Assembly: GCF_022213955.1 (NCBI RefSeq)
Contig: NZ_JAKNTW010000045.1
Coordinates: 1 to 64,000, forward strand
Length of the DNA stretch: 64,000 nt
Direction: 5' to 3'
From: Dolomitihabitans soli
GTDB taxonomy: Bacteria > Actinomycetota > Actinomycetes > Streptosporangiales > Streptosporangiaceae
Part shown: positions 24,840 to 34,473 of the stretch, one piece after another
How positions within the stretch are numbered: position 1 is the first letter of the stretch
How the letters are laid out: each line of letters begins with the position of its first letter
Notes under the pieces: model-generated
Seen by the model: the letters and a program-made list of their open reading frames with translations, nothing else
The model's database searches: none
Told to the model about the DNA's origin: nothing
Translations under genes and position numbers: made by a program

Positions 24840-26330
24840 TTGACAGAGGAAACGGCGAGCTCGGCGGCGGCGGCGAACATCGATTCGATCGGCAAGAAAG
24901 CCGGCCGCGGGCTTCGCTGGAGCCTGCTCGGAAATCTGGTGACCAAGGCAGGCTCGTTCGTGATGGGCCTCGTGCTCGCACGACTCCTCACGTCGACCGA
25001 CTTCGGCATCTACGCGATCGCGCTGGCGGCCACCCAGTTCGTCATGGTCATGAAGGACCTGGGCGTCATGGCCGCCACCGTGCAGTGGCGCGGCAAGCTG
25101 GAAGAGATGTCGCCGACCGCCTCGCTGCTGGCGCTCAGCTCGGCGGTCGGCCTCTACGCGGTGTTCTGGTTCGGCGCCCCGTGGTTCTCCGAACTGGCGG
25201 GCAGCACCACCGCCACACCGGTGGTCCGGCTGCTCACCGCCGTGATCCTGGTCGAGGCGCTCACCGCCGTGCGCGCGGCGGCGCTGCTGCGCAGGTTCGA
25301 GCACGACAAGCTGACGAAGGCGCTGCTGGCCGGTTTCGCGGTCAACGCGCTGGTGGCGATCACCCTGGCGATGAACGGCGCGGGCCCCTACAGCTTCGCC
25401 TGGGGGCAGGTCTCGGCCGCGGTGGTCACCGGCGTGATCGTGTTCTTCTCCGCGAAGGTCCCCGTACGGCTGGGCCTGAACCGGGAGATCGCCGGCAAGC
25501 TGCTGCGCTTCGGGCTGCCGTCGGCCGTCGGCATCGGCCTGGAGACCGTGCTCCTCAACGCCGGCTACATCATCGTCGGCAACATCATGGGCACCGTCGC
25601 GCTCGGCTTCTACCTGCTCGCGTTCAACGTGTCGAGCTGGGTGCCCGGCCTGATCGGCACCGCCGTACGCTACGTCTCCCTGCCCAGCTTCTCGCGGCTC
25701 GCGGAGGAGAAGGGCGAGGCGCTGTCGCTCGGCGTCCAGCGCTCGGTCCCGCTGCTCTACGCCTTCGTGCTGCCCATCGCGATCCTGATCGGCACGCTCG
25801 CGCACCCGCTCGTGGCGGTCCTGTACGGCGAGCGCTGGGACCAGGCCGCCGGGGTGCTCCGCCTCCTCATGCCGCTGATGGTCGTACGCATGCTGACCTC
25901 GATCGCGCTCGACATCCTGACCTCGCAGGGAGCCACCAAGGCCACCATGTGGATGAACGTCGGCTACGGCGTGGCGCTCTTCCCCATGGTGATCATCGGC
26001 ACCCACCTCGGCGGCATCCGCGGCGCGGCGACCGGTCACGCCCTGGCCGCCCTGCTGGTCGCCCTCCCGCTGGCCGTACTGGCCCTGCGCCACTCCGGTG
26101 TACGGCTGGCCCCGCTGCTGCCCGCCCTGGTGCGGCCCAGTGTGGGCGGCGTCCTGGCCTGCGGGGTCACCTGGGGGGTGTCCACCCTGTTCGCGGGAAC
26201 CCCGTTCCTGCAGCTCCTGTTCGGCGGCACCGCGGGCCTGGTCACCTTCGTTTCGGTCGTGGTTCCGGCGGCGCAGCTCAAGATGCTGAGCGCGCGGGCC
26301 GGCGCACTGCTTCCCATCCGTTCGCGTTGA
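24840..26330 (+). CDS. Wzx-type lipid-linked oligosaccharide flippase (MOP superfamily)
   Basis: This 496-aa protein has about 12-14 hydrophobic spans and the MOP-type start GLRWSLLGNLVTKAGSFVMGLVLARLLTSTDFGIYA. A central EKGEALSLGVQRS loop and LYGERWDQAAGVLRLL are typical of polysaccharide exporters. It would move undecaprenyl-linked repeat units to the outer face of the membrane. A TTG at 24840 is used: AGGAGG lies about 8 bases upstream and no ATG is available near it. Confidence 0.9.
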   Translation: MTEETASSAAAANIDSIGKKAGRGLRWSLLGNLVTKAGSFVMGLVLARLLTSTDFGIYAIALAATQFVMVMKDLGVMAATVQWRGKLEEMSPTASLLALSSAVGLYAVFWFGAPWFSELAGSTTATPVVRLLTAVILVEALTAVRAAALLRRFEHDKLTKALLAGFAVNALVAITLAMNGAGPYSFAWGQVSAAVVTGVIVFFSAKVPVRLGLNREIAGKLLRFGLPSAVGIGLETVLLNAGYIIVGNIMGTVALGFYLLAFNVSSWVPGLIGTAVRYVSLPSFSRLAEEKGEALSLGVQRSVPLLYAFVLPIAILIGTLAHPLVAVLYGERWDQAAGVLRLLMPLMVVRMLTSIALDILTSQGATKATMWMNVGYGVALFPMVIIGTHLGGIRGAATGHALAALLVALPLAVLALRHSGVRLAPLLPALVRPSVGGVLACGVTWGVSTLFAGTPFLQLLFGGTAGLVTFVSVVVPAAQLKMLSARAGALLPIRSR

Positions 26331-26346
26331 GATTGTGGAGGACCTG

Positions 26347-27237
26347 ATGCCGACGAAGGACACGCTGGTGTCCATCGGGCTCCCCGTACGCAACGGCGTG
26401 GGGCGGATGGAAGACGTCGTGCGCGCGGTGCTGGCCCAGGACCACGAACGGCTGGAACTGGTGATCTGCGACAACGCCTCCACGGACGACACCGAGGAGC
26501 TCTGCCGCGGGCTGGCCGCCGCCGACGGCCGGATCGTCTACCACCGGCAGCCGGAGAACGTCGGCATCCTCAACAACTTCGTGCACGCCATGCGGCTCGC
26601 CGGCGGCGACTACTTCCGCTGGATCGGCGACGACGACTGGCTCGCCCCCACCTACGTCACCAGGACGCTCGCGGAGTTCACGGCCGATGACCGGCTCTTC
26701 CTGGTCGGCTCCCACATGGCGTACACCGGTGTCGACGGCGAGCCGCTGACCGGCGCGTACGAGGGCGACGCGCTGCGCTCGGACGACCCGGTGGAGCGGC
26801 TCACCGAGATGCTGCGGCTGCTCACCGAGACGGGCCTGCGGATCGACCCGCTCTACAGCATGATCCGCCGTGCCCCGCTGACCGCCATCTCGCGCCGCAA
26901 CATGCTCCGCGAGGACGAGGTGTTCGCGGCCAAGCTCGCGCTGGCCGGGCCGTGGGGCCACGTGCCGGAGGTGCTCGGTCACCGGAGCCTGGCCCAGCGC
27001 CGGCTCCCCGCCCTGGCCCGCAGCCTCGGAGTGGCCCCCTGGCAGGCCCGGTTCGCCACGTTCCTGCAGTATCGCGAGATTCTGAGCTGGCTGCCCCACG
27101 CCGGTCTCACCGCCGACCAGCACCGCCGGGCCCGGCTCGCCGTACTCGGGATGTATCTTCGGCGGCATCGGGTCACCGCGGCGCACCGTGGCCGCAAGCT
27201 GACGCGGCTGGTGGCGGGGCACGTCCTGCGCCGGTGA
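26347..27237 (+). CDS. family 2 glycosyltransferase
   Basis: This 296-aa GT-A enzyme has VSIGLPVRNGVGRMEDVVRAVL at the N-terminus, VICDNASTDDTEE and FRWIGDDDW, the DxD-type metal site (about residue 97). It transfers a sugar to the growing lipid-linked repeat unit on the cytoplasmic side. The ATG at 26347 follows GGAGG; a GTG at 26335 is in frame. A short hairpin follows the stop. Confidence 0.9.
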   Translation: MPTKDTLVSIGLPVRNGVGRMEDVVRAVLAQDHERLELVICDNASTDDTEELCRGLAAADGRIVYHRQPENVGILNNFVHAMRLAGGDYFRWIGDDDWLAPTYVTRTLAEFTADDRLFLVGSHMAYTGVDGEPLTGAYEGDALRSDDPVERLTEMLRLLTETGLRIDPLYSMIRRAPLTAISRRNMLREDEVFAAKLALAGPWGHVPEVLGHRSLAQRRLPALARSLGVAPWQARFATFLQYREILSWLPHAGLTADQHRRARLAVLGMYLRRHRVTAAHRGRKLTRLVAGHVLRR

Positions 27238-27248
27238 CGCGCCTTTCG

Positions 27249-27266
27249 CCGTCGGTCATCCGACGG
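27249..27266. terminator. short hairpin after the glycosyltransferase gene
   Basis: A perfect 7-bp stem CCGTCGG/CCGACGG with a TCAT loop lies 11 bases past the stop at 27237. No T-run follows, so termination is only possible; it could also be an mRNA element ahead of the Wzz-like gene. Confidence 0.35.
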
Positions 27267-27362
27267 GACAGCTGTAACGGTCCACGCGTGCCCTGCGATG
27301 CCCATATGTAGGTCGGGGCCGCCCGAGACGCTCCGGTGCGCACAGTAATGGGCGGGAAGTTC

Positions 27363-28283
27363 ATGGAATTCTGGAAGGTCATCCTCAGCCTCCTCCGTCA
27401 GAGGTTCATCGGGCCACCGTTGATCATTCTTGCCTTGGCCGGAGCCGTGACCACGTTCTTCCTGGTCCCGGTGCATTACACGTCCAGCGCCTTCATGGTG
27501 CTGACCACCTCGGTCCGGGGTGGGGAGGTGGCGCAGGACCCGGAGAAGCCGGCCGGGCTGACCAACCCGCTGCTCGCGTTCAACGACGGCCTCAAGACCA
27601 CGGCCGCCATCCTGATCCAGTCGATGACCACTCCGCAGGCGCTGAAGGAGCTGGGCGTCCAGGAGGGCGGCACGACCACGCTCGTCATCGACGACGGCAG
27701 GAGCAGCACCACCCTGATCGACCTCGGCGGTCCCTTCGTCTACATCGAGGCGGACAGCAGGACCGCCGCCGAGGCGTACTCCGTCGTCATCCGCGCCCAG
27801 CAACGGGTCCGCCAGGAGCTGGTACGCCGCCAGAAGGCGCTCGGCGCGCCCGTCGAGACCTTCATCATGCTCGCCGACGTGGTCCCCGGGTCACGTCCCG
27901 TGGCGGTGCAGAGCGACAGATACCAGGCGGCCGGGGTGACGTTCGTGCTGGCCCTCATCGCCGGTTTCGCCCTCGCGTACGCCAGGGAGCGCTCCCGCAT
28001 CGTCCGGCGGCACCGGGCGGCGGTCCTGGCCGCGCCGGTGCCCTTCCCGGACACCCCGGTGCAGAAGATCCTCGTCGTCGCGGGCGGCACCTACCCCCCG
28101 TACACGAGTACGGCCGGGCCGGACGAGGACCCCGAGGACCGGCCGCCGCCCGGCCCGGCCCGCCGCGGCGACGACCCGGGCGGGGAGGAGGACCGGCCTG
28201 ATCCCGGCGGCCACGACGTGGTCACCTGGGAGGTCAGGACCATCCCGGCCTCCCGGAACGGCGCGACGCCCGCCCGCGAGTGA
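27363..28283 (+). CDS. Wzz-like polysaccharide chain-length regulator, copy 1
   Basis: This 306-aa protein starts MEFWKVILSLLRQRF, has a first membrane span (about 18-40), and an extracytoplasmic domain with HYTSSAFMVLTT and NPLLAFNDGLKTTAAILIQSM. It has a second span (about 187-208) and then a ~95-residue cytoplasmic tail that is Pro/Asp-rich. The layout is that of Wzz/polysaccharide co-polymerase proteins without a tyrosine kinase domain. The ATG at 27363 was chosen because the paralogue at 29587 begins MDFW at the same position; GTG at 27336 is in frame. Confidence 0.82.
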   Translation: MEFWKVILSLLRQRFIGPPLIILALAGAVTTFFLVPVHYTSSAFMVLTTSVRGGEVAQDPEKPAGLTNPLLAFNDGLKTTAAILIQSMTTPQALKELGVQEGGTTTLVIDDGRSSTTLIDLGGPFVYIEADSRTAAEAYSVVIRAQQRVRQELVRRQKALGAPVETFIMLADVVPGSRPVAVQSDRYQAAGVTFVLALIAGFALAYARERSRIVRRHRAAVLAAPVPFPDTPVQKILVVAGGTYPPYTSTAGPDEDPEDRPPPGPARRGDDPGGEEDRPDPGGHDVVTWEVRTIPASRNGATPARE

Positions 28284-28482
28284 CGCCGGCTCACCCTTGG
28301 CGTGGTGGCGGTCGTGGTGGCCGCTCGTTGGTGCGGCTTTCCGTCTGACGTGGTGGTCGGTCGTGGGTGCGGCCCTCCCGGCGGGATAGACGCGTGGTGC
28401 CCGCTTGTGGCTGCGGCATCGTCCCTTGGCGCGGTGGACGCGGTGGTCCGTCGTGGCGGGCGCCCGCGAGTGACGCCGGCTC
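28271..28482. repeat. 22-bp direct repeat flanking a G/T-rich spacer
   Basis: The 22 bases at 28271-28292, which include the stop codon of the Wzz-like gene, recur exactly at 28461-28482 (offset 190). The 168 bases between are G/T-rich with degenerate GTGGTGG-TCG units and contain no convincing ORF. This looks like a small segmental duplication in the 257-base gap between convergent genes. Confidence 0.85.
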
Positions 28483-28540
28483 GCTTCGGGCGGGCCGGCT
28501 GGAGGTGGATGAGGGTGGTGGCTGCCCTGGGGCAGCCGGT

Positions 28541-29419
28541 TCACTCCGCGGCGAGCCGGACGCAGCGGTCGATGGCCGCCTGCCGTACCTCCGGGGGGGT
28601 GCCGGAGTGGGAGGAGATCATCATGCCGACCGCGCCGGGGTCGAGGCGCTCGGCGAAGGCGATGGCCGCGTCGTGGTCCATCGCGGTCCGGTCGTAGTTA
28701 TTGTGGCAGATCGGCGGGCTCGTCGCCGGACGGGTGTCGTCGTCGAGGACGCCGTCGGCGAACACGCCGTAGACGATGAACTCCGAGACGTGGAGCTGGG
28801 TGGTGAACGCCTCCAGCCAGCTCCGGCCGGTCGTCTCGGCGATCCGGTCGCGCATGGCCGCGACGATCACCGGGTCCCAGAGGACGAGGGGGCCGACGTA
28901 GTCGGGCAGCGGAGGCGGCGGCGACGGCGGGAGGCCGAGCAGGTCGCGGGCCACCTGGTGCCAGCGGACGTGCCGCTCCATCGAGGCGGTCACCGCGCCC
29001 TCCTCGCGGAGCAGGGTCAGCCGTCCGTCCACGGTGAAGTTCTCAGCGGCGACCGGCCGTACGAGCACCACGTCGGAGTCGGCGAGCAGGACCGCGTCGG
29101 CGTCCACCACGGTCGCGGCGGCGATCTTGGCGGCCTGCTGCATGACCCAGCCGCGGACCGGCGGCCACGGGCGCAGGCCGTTGACCCAGATGCCCCCCGG
29201 CAACGGGAGCCGCACGTATCTGCGGGGGATCAGCTCGGGGTGCGTCCAGATACGGCAGCGGCGGCTCCGGTACCGGGCGAACGCCGCCTTGTGCGCGGCG
29301 GGCACGATGACGTGGTGGACGGTGTCGTCGGATGTGTATTCCAGCACCGAGCGGTGCAGCCCGGCGAACAGTTCGGCGTCCGGCCCGTAGGTCGGTGTGA
29401 CGACCGCGAGTTCAGTCAT
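28541..29419 (-). CDS. DUF6492-type glycosyltransferase-like protein
   Basis: This 292-aa protein has ELAVVTPTYGPDAELFAGLHRSV at the start and VVDADAVLLADSDVVLVRPV (about 102-122), which contains a DSD-type metal motif of GT-A enzymes. These and FTTQLHVSEFIVYGVF fit the DUF6492 group found in polysaccharide clusters. It is the only minus-strand gene between the two Wzz-like genes and may act as a side-branch transferase; the substrate is unknown. Starts at an ATG at 29419. Confidence 0.72.
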   Translation of the reverse strand: MTELAVVTPTYGPDAELFAGLHRSVLEYTSDDTVHHVIVPAAHKAAFARYRSRRCRIWTHPELIPRRYVRLPLPGGIWVNGLRPWPPVRGWVMQQAAKIAAATVVDADAVLLADSDVVLVRPVAAENFTVDGRLTLLREEGAVTASMERHVRWHQVARDLLGLPPSPPPPLPDYVGPLVLWDPVIVAAMRDRIAETTGRSWLEAFTTQLHVSEFIVYGVFADGVLDDDTRPATSPPICHNNYDRTAMDHDAAIAFAERLDPGAVGMMISSHSGTPPEVRQAAIDRCVRLAAE

Positions 29420-29586
29420 GGCCGGTGCCCCCTCCAGTCGTGCGCACTACCGACGCAACTTCTGTATCGGCCCGTACCTCCCGGAGCGTTACGCGCCGGG
29501 GCGTAACGCGGGCAGGTGATGGGGCGATTCCCAAGGGGAGACACCGGCTGGGGGCTTGTCCGCCGACGCGCCGGGGAGGGGAACGC

Positions 29587-30342
29587 ATGGACTTCTGGGG
29601 GACGGTCCTCGTTCTCTTCCGGCGGTGGTATGTCGCGGTTCCGGCGTTCCTGCTCGCACTCGGCGGGGTGGCGGCGATCTACACCTCGGTCCCGCTGACC
29701 TACGTGTCCAGGTCCGTCCTCGTGCTGACGATCCCGCCCAGCGGCGGCACCCTTCCGCTCGACAAGGAAGCGCCCAACTGGCCGGTCAACCCCCTGCTGA
29801 ACTTCAACGACGGGCTGAGCATGTCGGCCTCGATCGTCATCCAGGCGCTCGGCACCGCTGAGACGGCCGCGGAACTGGGCGCGCCGGCCGGCAGCGAGAC
29901 GACCTACAAGGTGACCAACGGAAGCACCAACCCCGAGCTGCTGATGAGCGGCCCGTTCGTGTTCATCGAGGGCGAGGCCCGTACGGCCGAGCAGGCCCGC
30001 GACATCGTGACGCGGGTCGCCGCCCAGGCCCAGAAGGAGCTGACCCGGCGCCAGCGGATGGTGGGGGCGCCGGTGAAGACCTACATCGCGATAACCCGGC
30101 TGATGCCGCCGACCACGCCCGAGGCCAAGCGCGGCAGCAAACTCAGGGCCGCCGCCGCGGCCGTCGGCATCGGCTTCATCATGAGCCTCGGCTCGGCCTT
30201 CGCCTTCGAGAGCGTCGTCAACGGCCGTCGGGCCCGCCGCCGGGGGCCGTCCACGGCCCCGCCGGCGTCCCTGGAGCCCGGCACGGCCGCGGCGTCCCTC
30301 CCGACCCCGGCGGCGGCGCCCACGTCGCCGCTGCCCCGCTGA
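29587..30342 (+). CDS. Wzz-like polysaccharide chain-length regulator, copy 2
   Basis: This 251-aa paralogue of the 27363 gene has MDFWGTVLVLFRRWY, a span at about 14-34, TYVSRSVLVLTIPP, and NPLLNFNDGLSMSASIVIQAL matching copy 1. A second span lies at about 190-212, with a shorter Pro/Ala-rich tail. It lacks kinase motifs. GGGGAGGGG precedes the ATG. The Wzy-like gene follows 6 bases later, so this copy is likely the partner of the polymerase. Confidence 0.82.
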   Translation: MDFWGTVLVLFRRWYVAVPAFLLALGGVAAIYTSVPLTYVSRSVLVLTIPPSGGTLPLDKEAPNWPVNPLLNFNDGLSMSASIVIQALGTAETAAELGAPAGSETTYKVTNGSTNPELLMSGPFVFIEGEARTAEQARDIVTRVAAQAQKELTRRQRMVGAPVKTYIAITRLMPPTTPEAKRGSKLRAAAAAVGIGFIMSLGSAFAFESVVNGRRARRRGPSTAPPASLEPGTAAASLPTPAAAPTSPLPR

Positions 30343-30348
30343 GCGGCC

Positions 30349-31683
30349 ATGGTGACGATGATCGATCAACTCCGGCCGCCGCGGCGGGCCGACGGCGCCA
30401 CGCTGGTGGCGATCTTCCTGTGCGCGCTGTTCATCATCCCGGCCCGGCTCGTCCTGCGCGGGCTGCCGTTGTCGCTCACCGCCGCGGACGTGGTCGGGCT
30501 CGCCATCGCCCTGTGCTGGCTGTGCGCCCACTTCACCAACTCCCTGGGGATGGCGAAGGGGCCGAACGCCGTACGCACCGGGATCTTCGTCTACGCGATC
30601 GTGATGCTGATCGTCTACGGCTACACGACCTACGCCTACCTGCCGTCGGACGAGCTCAACCTCGCCGACCACTCGGCGGTGCTGATCGTGGCGCACGTCG
30701 GGGTGGCCCTCGCGATGTGCGACGGGGTCCGTGGCCGTGAGCGGCTCGAATTCGTGCTGAAGGCCGTGGTGGTCGCCGGGGCGATCCTGGCGGTCATCGG
30801 CGCGCTGCAGTTCCTGGTCGACTTCGATCTCACCGAGTACATGGTGTTCCCCGGGCTGCGCTACAGCTCGGAGGAGATGTTCGTGCTGGAGCGTTCCACC
30901 CTGCGGCGGGTGGGCGCGACCACCGGTCATCCCATCGAGTTCGGCGTGCTGTGCTCGATGACGCTGCCGATCGCGGCGCACTTCGGGTTCCACGCGCGTG
31001 ATCGCGGGCAGCCCGCCGGCCGCTGGTGGCTGTGCACGGGGCTGATCGGCGCCGGGCTGATGTTCTCGGTCTCGCGCTCGGCCGTACTCGGGATGGCCGG
31101 CGTCGGCCTGGTACTGCTCCTCGGCTGGCCGGCCAGGCGGCGGTTGCAGGCGCTGGGTGCCGCCGTCGCGTTCCTGATCGGGATGCGGCTGGTGGCCCCC
31201 GGCCTGCTCGGCACGTTCTACGGCCTCTTCTCCAACCTCGGCTCCGACGACAGCATCCGCTACCGCACCCACGACTACGACAACGCCGTGCTGGAGATCT
31301 CGATGCACCCGTGGTTCGGCCGCGGCGTCGGCACATGGTACGCCCCGAAGCACCAGATCTTCGACAACCAGTACCTCCTGACGCTGGTGGAGGCCGGGAT
31401 CGTCGGCCTGGTGGCGTTCGTCGGCATCTTCCTGTGCGTGTTCTACGCCGCGATCCGCGCGCGTTACCTGAGCACCGACCCCGTCACCCGCGACCTCGCC
31501 CTGACCCTGGGCGGCTGCCTGGTCATCCCGCTGATCGGCGCCGCCACCTTCGACCTGCTGTCCTTCACGATGGTCACCGGGTTGACGTTCCTCCTGGTCG
31601 GCGCGGTCGGCGCGTTGCTGCGCATCGCCCGGGAGGAACGTCACTTGCAGGGCAGCGGCCCCACGGTCGAGGTGACGCGGTAG
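30349..31683 (+). CDS. Wzy-type polymerase / O-antigen ligase-family protein
   Basis: This 444-aa protein has about ten hydrophobic spans and a large periplasmic-type loop with [30 protein letters not shown], the conserved region of O-antigen ligase (Wzy_C) proteins. It carries out polymerisation or transfer of lipid-linked sugar units at the outer face of the membrane. Its last 43 bases overlap antiparallel with the beta-helix gene on the other strand. Starts at an ATG at 30349. Confidence 0.88.
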   Translation: MVTMIDQLRPPRRADGATLVAIFLCALFIIPARLVLRGLPLSLTAADVVGLAIALCWLCAHFTNSLGMAKGPNAVRTGIFVYAIVMLIVYGYTTYAYLPSDELNLADHSAVLIVAHVGVALAMCDGVRGRERLEFVLKAVVVAGAILAVIGALQFLVDFDLTEYMVFPGLRYSSEEMFVLERSTLRRVGATTGHPIEFGVLCSMTLPIAAHFGFHARDRGQPAGRWWLCTGLIGAGLMFSVSRSAVLGMAGVGLVLLLGWPARRRLQALGAAVAFLIGMRLVAPGLLGTFYGLFSNLGSDDSIRYRTHDYDNAVLEISMHPWFGRGVGTWYAPKHQIFDNQYLLTLVEAGIVGLVAFVGIFLCVFYAAIRARYLSTDPVTRDLALTLGGCLVIPLIGAATFDLLSFTMVTGLTFLLVGAVGALLRIAREERHLQGSGPTVEVTR

Positions 31684-33374
31684 TCCGCGTCGATGGTCAC
31701 CAGGGTGTTCCCCGACCAGTCGATGGCCGAGCAGTCGGCCTCGATCGGGCCGTAGACCCACGACTTGTCGACCACGCTGTTGCCCCGCACGACCTGCTTG
31801 CCCTTGGCGTTGCGCACCCGGATGCTGTAGGTCCCGCCCATCACGAGGTTGTCGGTGACGACGACGTCCACGCTGCCCTCGTCCACCAGGAAGATCGGCG
31901 CGGTGATGTGCTTGGCGTGCCGCTGGTCGACGGTGTTGTGGTGGAAGGTCAGGCCCCGGCCGGCGTTGTAGGTCTGGATGCCGTCGGAGTGGTCGCCGGG
32001 GTTCGAGCAGAGCATCACGTAGGAGTCCTGGATCTTCACGTTGTCGCCGGACACGCTGAACCCGTCGCCGTGCCCCCGGACGTGCACCCGGGTGGCGGTG
32101 AAGTCGGAGTTGGAGATGCCCGGGTCGGTGATGCAGTCGTCCTCGGGGCCGACCGTCGAGTCGGTGATGGTGAAGGAGTACGTCTTCCGCTCGTACTCGT
32201 CCAGCACGGTGCCGTCGATCTGGCTGTTCCTGACGACCACGTCATGCGCGGTGATCAGCAGGTTGCCCGGGATGTGCACGCCGTCCAGCACCGTTCCCGG
32301 CTCGGTCACCCGGTAGGTGTCGCCGCCGAGGTTGGTCTTCAGCTCTTTGAGCTTGACGCCGGGCGGGACTCCGGTGCAGTCGGGAGTGGGGTGGTCCGCG
32401 CACTTACGGTCGCCGGGGTCGGAGCCGGGTTGGGACGTCGACACGGTGGGGGTCGGCGTGGGCGTCGGAGTGGGGGTGGGTGTCGGCGTCGGCTTGGGGC
32501 TCGGGGTGGTGGTCGGCGTGGGCGTCGGTGTGGGGGACTTCGTCGGCTCCAGGGTGGGCTGGGTGGCGGACGGGGTCGGGGTGAGGGTCACGCGCGGCGT
32601 GGGACTGGTGGACGGGCTCGTCGGTGTCGGCTTCGGGGAGGTCGGTGTGGGGGAGGCCGGCTTCGGGGTGATCGGCGGCTTCGGGGTCGGCTTCGTCCGG
32701 AGGAAACGGTGCAGCCAGCGGTACATGGGATCCACGTAGTAGTTGTAGTTACGGGAGTTCCACCGCTGTGGGAACCTGCTCTCGCCGTAGGAGTAGACGC
32801 CGGTCCTGGTGGACGAGGTCCGCAGTGGGCCGGAGCGCAGTTCGGGGGCGTTCGGCTGCCCGACGTAGGTGCCGTGGCGGCTGTGGTAGGAGACCGTGTA
32901 GCCGCGTCCCGCGAGGACCCGGACCGGCTTTGCGAAACGGGCCTCCTGCCAGCCGGAGGCCGTCTCTCCGCGGAAGGAGACCGTGGCCAGCTTCCGGCCC
33001 GCGGCGTTCCAGAGCGTGCCGGTGTGCCGCCCCTTCTCGCCCTTGGCCTTGTAGAACCTGACCCCGTCGATCCACCCGTTCTCCGTGGCGGTGAACCGTA
33101 CGCCCAGCTCGATCGGGGCCCGGTCGGCGTGCGACCGCGCGGAGACCTTGGTGGCCGGGGTCCAGAAGCTCACCTCCTTCATCTCGGTGGTGAACTCCGG
33201 CTCGGCCGCGGCCGGGGTCACAGGGGCGGGCTGGTTCCGGACCGACAGCCAGGCCACCGGTAGCACCGCCGCCACGACGGCGGCGGTGAGCACCGGGATC
33301 AGGCGCCTGTGGAGGCGGCGCGCGCGGAACTGTCCGGCGTTCGTGCCACGGTGTGAGTGGTGCCTGCGAGTCAT
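31641..33374 (-). CDS. exported DUF4082 / parallel beta-helix protein
   Basis: This 577-aa protein has a cationic N-terminus with one hydrophobic segment (about 25-46), a DUF4082-like domain (about 65-205) with [16 protein letters not shown] and ARFAKPV, and a Pro/Thr repeat linker (about 230-325). The C-terminal domain (about 335-577) is a right-handed parallel beta-helix of the pectate-lyase type, with regular DxxV/NSQIDG turns. It is probably anchored and acts on, or binds, the polysaccharide. A shared block with the neighbouring lipoprotein shows they are paralogues. Its 3' end overlaps the polymerase gene. Confidence 0.85.
   Translation of the reverse strand: MTRRHHSHRGTNAGQFRARRLHRRLIPVLTAAVVAAVLPVAWLSVRNQPAPVTPAAAEPEFTTEMKEVSFWTPATKVSARSHADRAPIELGVRFTATENGWIDGVRFYKAKGEKGRHTGTLWNAAGRKLATVSFRGETASGWQEARFAKPVRVLAGRGYTVSYHSRHGTYVGQPNAPELRSGPLRTSSTRTGVYSYGESRFPQRWNSRNYNYYVDPMYRWLHRFLRTKPTPKPPITPKPASPTPTSPKPTPTSPSTSPTPRVTLTPTPSATQPTLEPTKSPTPTPTPTTTPSPKPTPTPTPTPTPTPTPTVSTSQPGSDPGDRKCADHPTPDCTGVPPGVKLKELKTNLGGDTYRVTEPGTVLDGVHIPGNLLITAHDVVVRNSQIDGTVLDEYERKTYSFTITDSTVGPEDDCITDPGISNSDFTATRVHVRGHGDGFSVSGDNVKIQDSYVMLCSNPGDHSDGIQTYNAGRGLTFHHNTVDQRHAKHITAPIFLVDEGSVDVVVTDNLVMGGTYSIRVRNAKGKQVVRGNSVVDKSWVYGPIEADCSAIDWSGNTLVTIDADYRVTSTVGPLPCK
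31972..32069. repeat. 98-bp block identical to 33883-33980
   Basis: These 98 bases within the beta-helix domain are identical to 33883-33980 in the paralogous gene, offset 1911 bases, while flanking regions differ at many positions. This includes the [17 protein letters not shown] coding region. Confidence 0.85.
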
Positions 33375-33548
33375 AGTGGCGACCTCCGCGCTTCCGCGCC
33401 TGGCTTAATCGCTTTCCTGACCGATCCCATGGTGCGCAGGCAATTGTGACGGATGTGGCTGCCGGTATGCATGAATTTGAACGATATTTCTTGATATCAA
33501 CTGGGTTTATCCCACCGGCGTCAACCCGGTGAACGCCGCAAGTAATGC

Positions 33549-34445
33549 TCAGACATCGCAGGGCAGCGGGGCTACGGTCGAGGTGATGCGATAGTCGGCG
33601 TCGATGGTCACGATCGTGTTCCCTGACCAGTCGATGGCCGAGCAGTCGGCTTCGATCGGACCATAAACCCAGGTTTTGTCAACGACCCTATTGTCGCGAA
33701 CGATCTGCTTTCCCTTGGCGTTGCGCACCCGGATGCTGTAAGTGCCGCCCATCACCAGATTGTTCGTCACGATCACGTCGACGCTTCCCTTGTCGACGAG
33801 GAAGATCGGCGCGGTGATGTCCTTGGCGTAGCGCTGGTCGACGGTGTTGTGGTGGAAGGTCAGGCCCCGGCCGGGGCCGTACGTCTGGATGCCGTCGGAG
33901 TGGTCGCCGGGGTTCGAGCAGAGCATCACGTAGGAGTCCTGGATCTTCACGTTGTCGCCGGACACGCTGAACCCGTCGCCATGGCCCCGGACGTGCACCC
34001 GGGTGGCGGTGAACTGCGCGGTCGAGATGCCGGGGACCGAGATGCAGCCCTTCTCCGGGCCGACCGTCGAGTCGGTGATCGTGAAGGAGTACGTCTTGCC
34101 GTCGTAGAAATCGATCACGGTGCCGTCGATCTGGCTGTTCTTGATGGTCACGTTCTTCGCGGTGATCAGCAGGTCGCCGGGCACGTGCACGCCGTCGAGC
34201 ACGGTGTCCGGCTCGGTGATCCGGTAGGAGGTGTAGAAGTTCGTCTTGAGCTTGGTCAGCTTCGTCCCCGGCGGGACCCCGGTGCACGCCGGGGTGGGGT
34301 GGTCGTGGCACTCGGCGACGGCGGCGGTAAGAGTCGGCGCCGCCGTCTTCACGGGTGGTGGTGGTGTCTGGGTGCAGGCGGCCAGGGAGGCCGCCAGTAC
34401 GCCTGCCATCGTCGGCGGTAATGCCGTCCGAACCCATCGCCGCAT
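33549..34445 (-). CDS. beta-helix lipoprotein, paralogue of the 31641 gene
   Basis: This 298-aa protein starts with a signal peptide ending in a lipobox (VLAASLAAC, Cys at about 24), so it is a predicted lipoprotein. After a short TP-rich segment, the rest is the same right-handed beta-helix domain as the neighbour's C-terminus (HDHPTPACTGVPPG to the end), without the DUF4082 domain. A central run ([18 protein letters not shown]) is identical. It precedes the larger paralogue on the same strand with 174 bases between. The substrate is unknown. Confidence 0.87.
   Translation of the reverse strand: MRRWVRTALPPTMAGVLAASLAACTQTPPPPVKTAAPTLTAAVAECHDHPTPACTGVPPGTKLTKLKTNFYTSYRITEPDTVLDGVHVPGDLLITAKNVTIKNSQIDGTVIDFYDGKTYSFTITDSTVGPEKGCISVPGISTAQFTATRVHVRGHGDGFSVSGDNVKIQDSYVMLCSNPGDHSDGIQTYGPGRGLTFHHNTVDQRYAKDITAPIFLVDKGSVDVIVTNNLVMGGTYSIRVRNAKGKQIVRDNRVVDKTWVYGPIEADCSAIDWSGNTIVTIDADYRITSTVAPLPCDV
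33883..33980. repeat. 98-bp block identical to 31972-32069
   Basis: This is the second copy of the block, located in the lipoprotein gene. Confidence 0.85.
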
Positions 34446-34473
34446 CGCGGTCGCCCCCGAAACTCTCTCGTGC

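Noticed and set aside
28302-28697. Plus-strand frames in and after the G/T-rich spacer
   Set aside because: They are Arg/Gly-rich with no start context, and overlap the minus-strand DUF6492 gene.
29416-31761. Minus-strand frame of 781 residues, His/Asp/Gln-rich
   Set aside because: It lies opposite the Wzz-like and polymerase genes; composition is that of an antisense shadow and no domains are visible.
32317-32739. Plus-strand frame with VGVGVGVG repeats
   Set aside because: It is the complement of the Pro/Thr linker of the beta-helix protein, not a gene.
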